Assembly: GCA_023142805.1 (NCBI GenBank)
Contig: JAGLIU010000225.1
Coordinates: 1 to 7,262, forward strand
DNA: 7,262 nucleotides
Reading direction: 5' to 3'
From: Candidatus Omnitrophota bacterium
Lineage (GTDB): Bacteria; Omnitrophota; Gorgyraeia; Tantalellales; Tantalellaceae
Positions 1-5,749 of this stretch are shown here, piece after piece. The notes under the pieces are model-generated. The model did not search any database. It had not been told where the DNA came from and saw only the letters and a list, made by a program, of their open reading frames with translations. A program made the position numbers and the translations under genes. Position 1 is the first letter of the stretch. Each line of letters starts with the position of its first letter.

Positions 1-2
1 AA

Positions 3-3000
3 TCAAGCGGCTTCTTCGATATACCTTTGTAACTGATTATTTAATAACAATATCTCGGTAAAACCCGTAATAGGCTTAAGTTCAAATAATAGTATTTTTA
101 CCAAACTTTCAGGATCTGATATTCTACTAAGTATCTCCTTTTCGGAAAATTCCGTAAGATTAACCTTTTTTCCGGTAAGTAATTCATATATTTTTAAAAG
201 ACAAGATATTTCCTCATACTGCAACGCTCTTAAAGCGGCAATTATACCTTCCAACTGCACAAAATCATCACTCTCACGGTTCCCGGTAAATACAAGAGCT
301 TTGACACCTCCGGACAGTCTTGAAATATCCTCAACATCGGTAAGCGCGACGTTGATCTTACTTTTCTTGTCTTTCTCTGCAAGGATATTACCGATTACTT
401 CCTTCAAATCTTTTTTAGGCACCAGTCTGATACACTCCTTTTCCTTGAGAAAGGGATGCTTCCTATAGAGTTTCTTGATAAAACGCTGTGTATTATTTCT
501 CAACATTACCGGGATCAACTCGAGAGTTATAATGTAGTAAACTCTTGTACCTTCTTCCTGCGGACGTATCACTGTCATATTGATCCTATGAAGAGCGTCC
601 ATAACGCTATGTAGCGATCTTTTCATCGCAAGTTGCGCCGCTCCGATTGCGCCTCCAAAAACAGTATGCTCGGTTAACAGAGAGACCTCAAACTCATACT
701 CCTGCTTTCCTGCATCCAATCGCTTACGGATTTCTTCAATCAAATTCTCACCATACCGCCCTTCCATAACTTTACCTGTAAAAACAAATTTTTTGTCACC
801 ATTCATATCGTACATTAACTTGAACCAGGACACCATCTTTTCCGCCAGTTCCGACGCACTTACAACTTCCCCGGTTTTTGTATCGCGTAACATAGTGGCA
901 AAACATCCTTTCACCCCACAGACCTCATCAACCCAAACATTCTCTCCTATATTCACGGCAAATGCGCCGCTCTGTTCGCTCCTTGAAATATCGATCAGCC
1001 CTCTTTCGATCCGTGAAGTGCTTATCGTTGTTCCGAGAACTACAATCACGATATCTTCTCCCGAATAATCCCTATTCATTGTATCAATCCCAAAAGCTGT
1101 ACCATTATTAGTTACGCTTATTTTTCCATACCCGAATTGCTCCTCAATATCCGCTAATTCTGTGTTTAATTTTTTATATTCTTTTTCGACATCTTTCTCT
1201 CTGTCGATCTTTTCTCTCCATTTCGATTCATAATTGGCAAGCCATATCACTTCATTTTTTTTCGCGTTCACAACCCCGGGAAACGATATCCCTATACCAT
1301 CTATATCATCACATTTTTCAAAAAGCTCGCAAACTATTTCCCTTATTTTACTGCCCAATTCCAATCCACTGGTTGACACAAACTCTACCATATTTTTTTC
1401 AAGTAGATCGCCATCCTTTATCAATATACTCTTTATACTCGAAACATCTATATCTATCCCAACATACGTCCCCTTTAACTCTCTCGGCAGAAGCCTCTCC
1501 ACGGAAACAGCCATATCTCTCCTAAACCCGGCTCTGCCTCTTTTTCGTTCAGATACCGGTAATATTTCCACCTCATCTCCCATATTGGCGAAATACCGCA
1601 TCCGTTTGTAATCTCGCTCCAACCGACTCTTTATTCGCTGATAGATAACGTTCTCCATCTTTTTATAAGTGGAACTGATATAAATCGTCTGCGCATTGAA
1701 CTCTGTGGCATAATTGTTTATCATCGCTGCCATAAAATTCAGCACACGTTCCTGTAAAGCACCGTCAAAAAGGTCTTTCACAAGAGGAACAGAAAAGTCC
1801 TTTTCCCCATATACACCGCAATCCATTGATATTTTAACCTTATGAGAATTAGGATACCGATCACGAATATTTTTAAACACCTCCTGCCATGCGTTAATAT
1901 CACCTCTACTGCACGCGGCATCCAGCAGATATTTCAACTCAGACTCATCTCTCAAAGAGATCACCCTCGGTTTCAGGTTCTCAGTCTTATCAAGAATGAA
2001 CGACCCGATAAACAAATGATGCACTTTATTCATGTAAAAAAACGTATTTATCGCTTCTTCAGGGTGCTCCACAAGCGGTTCCTGTTTATTAAAAGAGGTA
2101 TTAACAACCGCCGGGATATCTGTTTTTTCCCCGAGACGATTTAAAAGTTTCCAATATAAGAAATTGGCTTCCCTGGACACAGTTTGCGGACGCGCTAATT
2201 TATCGCCAAACTGATGAACTCCGGATAAAACATGAACCTTCTTTCCGTGTAAAATAGGAAACGCAATGACCATAAAAGGAGATTTCCCGATATTCATAAA
2301 ATATTCTTTTGCTTCTTCCTCTATTATGCTTAAAGCGGAAGGACGCCAAGGCTGTCTTCCTTTGATAATATTCGCGGTGTTATTAGCCCTATCATCCGTA
2401 AGGTTCAAGAGAATACTCCTGGCCCCTAATGCGCGCGGACCAACCTCACTCCTAGACTGAAACCACGCTATTGCTTTAGCTTCTGATATATGCTCCGCCG
2501 CTTCTTCCACCAATTCGTCCTCACTGAGACATCTGTAATCTCTCCCTTCTTTTAACCCAAATTCATCCAGAATATTCCGTATCTCATCATCAGAATAACT
2601 CGGACCGTAAAATACGTGTTCCATCTCTGAAATCACTTCATCCCCGTATATCTCCCCGGACACAACGAGAGAAGCCCCGATAGCAATACCAGAATCCCCG
2701 GCTGCCGGTTGTACGAACAGATTTTCCCCATATACTAATCCGTCAGATATCAGTTTCCCGTTAGCCAATATATTCAGGGCAATCCCACCGGCTAACGCCA
2801 CTTTATCCACACCTTTGGTCTCCGTCTTTTCACGACAATAAAATCTGACAATATCCGAAATAACCTGTGATGTCCTCTCCTGCAGGACAAAAGCCAGATT
2901 AGCGTAAGGCCTGTCTTTCGGATTATCCGAATCAATAAATTTCGCGGATCTTTCAGCGGGATAAATACCTAGTTCCTCAAGTTTCTGCTGAAAAGATTCG

Positions 3001-5408
3001 GTTATCCGTATCTTTCCTTCGACCATTTTTCCGTAATAGTAATTTTCGGGATCCGCTATCAATGTTTCTTTTTCAGAATCAAATTTTATATACTCTTTAA
3101 ATATTTCACGTAATCTATTTACACGATCCATTTCCCCCGAATCCCATGGTTCCCCATAAGGCGCAAACCCCATCACCTGTCCTTCATCGCTTGCGGGTTT
3201 AAAACCCATATATTCTGTAATCGCAGCGTACATCCATCCTATAGAATTCGGCAACTGAAACTTTGCTATCTCTCTCATTTTGCCATTCTCGCCTATCCAG
3301 ACACCGCCGGACTCAGTATCACCATAACCATCAAGCGCTATCGTCAATACTTTGTCATCAAACCCGCAAAGATAATACGCCGAGGCCGCATGCGAACGAC
3401 TGTGCCCTACAAAAGAAACCCTCGGCTCGTACTCCGTCCCATATTGCTCCTTCATTTGTTGCAGAAAACCGTGAACCTTACCGACATTAAACCTGGCTTT
3501 GTTCTTTTCACAAGAATTTCGCCTGATCACCTCATTAACCAATATGCCTTTTTTTTCGGCGTATATTTCATCCATACGCCGAAAAAACTCATCATTAGGA
3601 GAGTTTGAATGTGCCGTATCAACATATATGTTATAATTCCACCCAAAGACTATGTGCTTAATGTCCCCCCATGTTATCTGCTCCTCTTTCATTAATCTAA
3701 CAATGGCATTGACGGGAAACTGAGAACTATCATGTTTAACCCGGGACATCCTTTCTTCTTCAAGAGCGGCTACCATCTTGCCATCCTTAATAAGCACAGC
3801 CGTCGAATCATGCCATGATCCGGATATCCCTAGAACATATTCCCCTTTTGTCTTATTGACAACATTTCCACTGTAGATCTTAACAGCCACTCCGTTGTAA
3901 TAAGTCCTATCTTCCAACCCTAAATGTTCGATCGAAATAACACCTGCCTTATGAAATCTTACAAGTTTGTCGGAAAACCAAACATCCACCACCCTGTCAT
4001 CATTGATCCTAACATCTTTCACACCTTCTAACCGTTTGGCGGTATTTATAAGTTCACCTTTCGTGAACACTTCCGATCCTTTGCAAAACACCGCAATCGC
4101 ATCCGCGACACTTTGAAAATTCAATAACCCCCAGTTGCCCAGCATATCTTTCAATAACACCAACTCGTTATTCTGCTGTGAAATACTTTTTAAAAGAGCG
4201 ACACTTTCTCCAAGCTCCCGACCGTTCCTCTCCAGCCACGTCCTGATAACAACCTGATCCACCCCGGCTTTGATAATATCCCTCACAGAATTCTCATTTA
4301 AACCCCCATCCGAAATGATATCGATCCTATCGGAAACACCGAGTGAATCCAACAACCGACTAACATCCCTGATCTTCTCCAGAGATGTCTCGATAAACGG
4401 TCTGCTTCCGGCACCCGGTATAATCATCATAACTATAATAGCGTCCAGGTACTCACTTAATTCGTAGATATATGGTTCCACATCATCTATCTGAGTTTCG
4501 GGATTAACAACCAGTCTGGCCCTCAACCCTCGATCATTGAGATCCATGATAAACCGAACAAGTTGTGACTTATCATCAAAAGCTTCATAATGAACAGAAA
4601 CCGTATCCCGACCTTTTTTTAAACCAGCGGCCATCATTCCTTCAACGATGTCCATTGAAGGCTGTTTAGCCATAAAATGAACCTCCAACGGCACCCCCAT
4701 ATCGCGAATCTTCCTGATCTGCTCCGTACAATCAAACGGCGGTAACCCCGGCGTAAAATCACCGTCAAGATAATCCACATGTACATATTCAACACCAGCC
4801 TCTATGGCAGCTCTAACATCATCGACCAATTTCTCTTCAGTCGATGAAAGCACCGAAAATCCAATCTTTACGATTTTCTTTTTAAACACAACCGCACTTT
4901 CGGTTTTCTCCAGACTTTCTCCGTTATTAAACATTCTCTTTATTTCCGTAATCTTTACGTTAAAATTCCCGGCTATATCACCTCTCCCATTGCTTAAGCA
5001 AACCTGAGTTTGATATTTTTTATTTCCGAAAATACAAGGGATCTTTATAACATTCTTGTTTACCTTGATATTGCCAAAATCAAATATTTTCGTCCATTCC
5101 TTATAGTCATCTCCAAACTTATGCATAACCCATTTCCCCAACGAACCGATATCCCCGGATTCTATTAGTAAAAATTTCGCTATCGACATAACGACCAGCA
5201 TAAAATGTTTATTCGATAAAGGGGTCCCCTCAAAAGCTTGGGACGGAAGCATTTGCACTTCGTGTTGAAAAGCGGAAAAAGGTGACAAGGTATCGCTCTC
5301 AGTTAAACTATGTGTTTGAACACCATACACACTAACAATATTGTGATGCAAAAATATAGCTATTATAACCGGTATAAATATTTTTTTGAATATTAGAAAC
5401 ACACGCAT
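3..5408 (-). CDS. Giant multidomain protein: signal peptide, ribulose-phosphate 3-epimerase, NodU-type carbamoyltransferase, ROK-like pseudokinase
   Basis: Complete 1801-residue gene with ATG start and TGA stop. Seen in order: hydrophobic N-terminus (1-30); unrecognised region (31-178); ribulose-phosphate 3-epimerase barrel (about 179-410); unrecognised linker (411-522); NodU/CmcH carbamoyltransferase (about 523-1142); linker with a possible decayed ROK C-terminal half (1143-1310); ROK-like domain (1311-1597); unrecognised C-terminal domain (1598-1801). The start is supported by a GAAAGG Shine-Dalgarno 5 nt upstream and a strong promoter further up. No frame break is visible, and each domain is close to full family length, so this is a real fusion rather than an assembly artefact within one reading frame. 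Stand-alone epimerases are about 220 residues and NodU proteins about 550-620. The overall function is unknown. The domain set suggests sugar or sugar-phosphate modification, possibly O-carbamoylation of a glycan, but this is inference. Very long signal-bearing enzyme fusions are known from Omnitrophota-like genomes. Domain calls are firm; the combined role is not. Confidence 0.93.
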   Translation of the reverse strand: MRVFLIFKKIFIPVIIAIFLHHNIVSVYGVQTHSLTESDTLSPFSAFQHEVQMLPSQAFEGTPLSNKHFMLVVMSIAKFLLIESGDIGSLGKWVMHKFGDDYKEWTKIFDFGNIKVNKNVIKIPCIFGNKKYQTQVCLSNGRGDIAGNFNVKITEIKRMFNNGESLEKTESAVVFKKKIVKIGFSVLSSTEEKLVDDVRAAIEAGVEYVHVDYLDGDFTPGLPPFDCTEQIRKIRDMGVPLEVHFMAKQPSMDIVEGMMAAGLKKGRDTVSVHYEAFDDKSQLVRFIMDLNDRGLRARLVVNPETQIDDVEPYIYELSEYLDAIIVMMIIPGAGSRPFIETSLEKIRDVSRLLDSLGVSDRIDIISDGGLNENSVRDIIKAGVDQVVIRTWLERNGRELGESVALLKSISQQNNELVLLKDMLGNWGLLNFQSVADAIAVFCKGSEVFTKGELINTAKRLEGVKDVRINDDRVVDVWFSDKLVRFHKAGVISIEHLGLEDRTYYNGVAVKIYSGNVVNKTKGEYVLGISGSWHDSTAVLIKDGKMVAALEEERMSRVKHDSSQFPVNAIVRLMKEEQITWGDIKHIVFGWNYNIYVDTAHSNSPNDEFFRRMDEIYAEKKGILVNEVIRRNSCEKNKARFNVGKVHGFLQQMKEQYGTEYEPRVSFVGHSRSHAASAYYLCGFDDKVLTIALDGYGDTESGGVWIGENGKMREIAKFQLPNSIGWMYAAITEYMGFKPASDEGQVMGFAPYGEPWDSGEMDRVNRLREIFKEYIKFDSEKETLIADPENYYYGKMVEGKIRITESFQQKLEELGIYPAERSAKFIDSDNPKDRPYANLAFVLQERTSQVISDIVRFYCREKTETKGVDKVALAGGIALNILANGKLISDGLVYGENLFVQPAAGDSGIAIGASLVVSGEIYGDEVISEMEHVFYGPSYSDDEIRNILDEFGLKEGRDYRCLSEDELVEEAAEHISEAKAIAWFQSRSEVGPRALGARSILLNLTDDRANNTANIIKGRQPWRPSALSIIEEEAKEYFMNIGKSPFMVIAFPILHGKKVHVLSGVHQFGDKLARPQTVSREANFLYWKLLNRLGEKTDIPAVVNTSFNKQEPLVEHPEEAINTFFYMNKVHHLFIGSFILDKTENLKPRVISLRDESELKYLLDAACSRGDINAWQEVFKNIRDRYPNSHKVKISMDCGVYGEKDFSVPLVKDLFDGALQERVLNFMAAMINNYATEFNAQTIYISSTYKKMENVIYQRIKSRLERDYKRMRYFANMGDEVEILPVSERKRGRAGFRRDMAVSVERLLPRELKGTYVGIDIDVSSIKSILIKDGDLLEKNMVEFVSTSGLELGSKIREIVCELFEKCDDIDGIGISFPGVVNAKKNEVIWLANYESKWREKIDREKDVEKEYKKLNTELADIEEQFGYGKISVTNNGTAFGIDTMNRDYSGEDIVIVVLGTTISTSRIERGLIDISRSEQSGAFAVNIGENVWVDEVCGVKGCFATMLRDTKTGEVVSASELAEKMVSWFKLMYDMNGDKKFVFTGKVMEGRYGENLIEEIRKRLDAGKQEYEFEVSLLTEHTVFGGAIGAAQLAMKRSLHSVMDALHRINMTVIRPQEEGTRVYYIITLELIPVMLRNNTQRFIKKLYRKHPFLKEKECIRLVPKKDLKEVIGNILAEKDKKSKINVALTDVEDISRLSGGVKALVFTGNRESDDFVQLEGIIAALRALQYEEISCLLKIYELLTGKKVNLTEFSEKEILSRISDPESLVKILLFELKPITGFTEILLLNNQLQRYIEEAA
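618..1478 (-). other. ROK-family-like domain with degraded catalytic motifs (residues about 1311-1597)
   Basis: The ROK family comprises sugar kinases and transcription repressors on an actin-like ATPase fold. The fold is recognisable from YVGIDIDVSS (1315-1324, family GIDiGGTk), IGISFPGVVN (1372-1381), VTNNGTA (1432-1438, family VxNDANA), VVLGTTIST (1456-1464, family GTGIGgG), CGVKGC (1497-1502, family CGxxGCxE) and a C-terminal FGGAIGAAQLA (1584-1594). The catalytic Asp of the ND motif is Asn (N1435), the phosphate-loop glycines are replaced, GExGH is missing and the zinc Cys/His set is incomplete. Kinase activity is therefore unlikely. The domain may bind a ligand or serve as scaffold; this is inferred from motif loss only. 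Confidence 0.75.
1983..3842 (-). other. NodU/CmcH/TobZ-type carbamoyltransferase domain (residues about 523-1142)
   Basis: Members use carbamoyl phosphate and ATP to make carbamoyl-adenylate and pass the carbamoyl group to a hydroxyl of a sugar, Nod factor or antibiotic. The Kae1-like half shows LGISGSWHDSTAVLI (526-540) with H533, EEERMSRVKH (550-559), the metal-site HSRSH (669-673), ALDGYGD (691-697) with D693, EGQVMGFAPYG (742-752), LAGGIALN (872-879) and PAAGDSG (901-907) with D905. The two His and two Asp match the iron ligands known for TobZ. The YrdC-like C-terminal half shows SEVGPRALGARSIL (987-1000), IKGRQPWRPSA (1015-1025), ARPQTVS (1072-1078) and NTSFN (1103-1107). Every hallmark block is present and the length is full, so the domain looks catalytically competent. 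The acceptor substrate cannot be read from the sequence. Confidence 0.93.
4179..4874 (-). other. Ribulose-phosphate 3-epimerase domain (residues about 179-410)
   Basis: This TIM-barrel family interconverts D-ribulose 5-phosphate and D-xylulose 5-phosphate in the pentose phosphate and Calvin pathways. Visible motifs: KIGFSVLSS (181-189, family PSILS); HVDYLDGDF (210-218, family HVDVMDGHF) with metal ligand H210 and ligand/catalytic D212; EVHFM (242-246) with ligand H244; VHYEA (272-276); MIIPGAGSRPF (328-338, family VNPGFGGQxF); and SDGGL (366-370) with the second ligand/catalytic D367. All four metal/catalytic positions are therefore kept. The usual phosphate-binding SGS/AGS after the last strand is replaced by VVIRTWL (386-392), and GFGGQ has become GAGSR, so the substrate may not be ribulose 5-phosphate. 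The length is normal for the family. Confidence 0.88.
5319..5408 (-). other. Signal peptide or N-terminal membrane anchor of the giant protein
   Basis: Residues 1-30 have a short basic start (R2, K8, K9), a hydrophobic core (about 10-20, FIPVIIAIFL) and a polar end near V27-Y-G29, which weakly resembles a signal peptidase I site. The following residues (31-65) are Ser/Thr/Pro-rich and look like an exposed linker. It could be a cleaved Sec signal or an uncleaved anchor; the two histidines at 21-22 weaken the core. If real, it would place the enzyme domains outside the cytoplasm. Confidence 0.65.
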
Positions 5409-5413
5409 AAATA

Positions 5414-5419
5414 CCTTTC
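5414..5419 (-). promoter_or_regulatory. Shine-Dalgarno sequence of the giant gene
   Basis: On the minus strand GAAAGG lies 5 nt before the ATG at 5408-5406. This supports that start. A nearby ATG at 5422-5420 is in another frame and has no equally good site. Confidence 0.65.
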
Positions 5420-5472
5420 ATGTTTTTAACTTAGGAAAAAACTTGTTAACTCTTATGTTTTTTTCTTCTAAC

Positions 5473-5501
5473 ATTTTAAAAGATTATCTAACTTTTGTCA
5501 A
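5473..5501 (-). promoter_or_regulatory. Near-consensus sigma70-type promoter for the giant gene
   Basis: On the minus strand a perfect TTGACA (5501-5496) is followed by a 17-bp spacer (5495-5479) and TAAAAT (5478-5473). This is one mismatch from the full consensus with ideal spacing. Transcription would start near 5466 and leave a leader of roughly 55-60 nt before the ATG. The promoter lies between the IS relic and the gene, so the gene can be expressed independently of the RND gene upstream. Confidence 0.75.
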
Positions 5502-5520
5502 ACTAAATGCACTAAAAGTA

Positions 5521-5541
5521 TGGGATTGGTAAAACTGGACC
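5521..5541 (+). repeat. Putative left terminal inverted repeat of the IS3 relic
   Basis: It begins with TGG and contains TAAAACTGGACC, resembling the AAAAnTnGAC core of IS3-family ends. It matches the right end only imperfectly and needs a 3-base gap to align. Confidence 0.45.
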
Positions 5542-5602
5542 AAAAATCGGTTAAAAATAAGGTGTAAAAATAGTGTAGAATACCAACCGATAAAAAGTCC
5601 AA

Positions 5603-5704
5603 ATGGCGACTAGAAAGAGTTTTAGTAATGAATTTAAGGCTAAAATAGCAATGGAAGCACTTAAGGACGAAATAACCAAAGTTCAGATATCTAAGCCCTG
5701 TTGA
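5603..5704 (+). pseudogene. Truncated IS3-family orfA (transposase N-terminus)
   Basis: ATG at 5603 opens a 33-codon frame beginning MATRKSFSNEFKAKIAMEAL. This matches the conserved start of IS3-family OrfA proteins, the helix-turn-helix DNA-binding subunit (pattern RKxYSxEFKxKxAxEALK). OrfA similarity runs to about VQIS (5681-5692). The remaining codons up to TGA at 5702-5704 come from the deletion junction. Full OrfA is about 90-100 residues, so no functional protein is expected. Confidence 0.75.
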
Positions 5705-5738
5705 TTATGAAAGGCTTAATGGTGTGTCTACTTTTTAG
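5688..5738 (+). pseudogene. C-terminal tail of IS3-family orfB (DDE transposase)
   Basis: In a frame shifted by one base from orfA, 5688-5738 encodes YLSPVDYERLNGVSTF followed by TAG. YLSPxxYE/FE is the typical carboxy-terminal motif of IS3-family OrfB integrases, which ends just before the right terminal repeat. The whole DDE catalytic core is absent. Confidence 0.7.
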
Positions 5739-5749
5739 GGGCAAGTCCA
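5725..5749 (+). repeat. Putative right terminal inverted repeat of the IS3 relic
   Basis: The repeat overlaps the orfB stop and ends in CCA at 5749. Read on the minus strand it begins TGGACTTGCCCCTAAAAAGT, a typical IS3-family end. It also supplies the last codons and the stop of the RND gene on the other strand. Confidence 0.5.

Larger units (their letters stand above)
5521..5749 (+). mobile_element. Internally deleted IS3-family insertion sequence, about 229 bp
   Basis: Between the two genes, on the plus strand, lie the first codons of an IS3-type orfA (from 5603) joined directly to the last codons of an IS3-type orfB (to 5738). The outer ends form an imperfect inverted repeat. The left end TGGGATTGGTAAAACTGGAC begins at 5521. 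The right end, read inward from 5749, is TGGACTTGCCCCTAAAAAGT; shared blocks are TGG, TTG, TAAAA and, further in, GAC. IS3-family elements are about 1.2-1.5 kb, so roughly 1 kb is missing. No flanking target duplication is visible (GTA before 5521, ACC after 5749), so the exact ends are uncertain or the flanks have been rearranged. Confidence 0.7.

Noticed and set aside
793..4467. Several plus-strand open frames of 64-125 codons opposite the large gene
   Set aside because: They lie fully antisense to a gene with clear domain homology, have low-complexity Ser/Thr/Ile-rich products and show no recognisable motifs.
5426..5449. Short inverted repeat TTAAC/GTTAA in the leader of the large gene
   Set aside because: A 5-bp AT-rich stem is too weak for a terminator or riboswitch and is expected by chance here.
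5526..5601. Inverted repeat pairs TTGGTA/TACCAA, TGGAC/GTCCA and ATCGGTT/AACCGAT inside the IS left part
   Set aside because: The pairs are not nested into one stem and are separated by tens of bases, so no stable structure is supported by eye.
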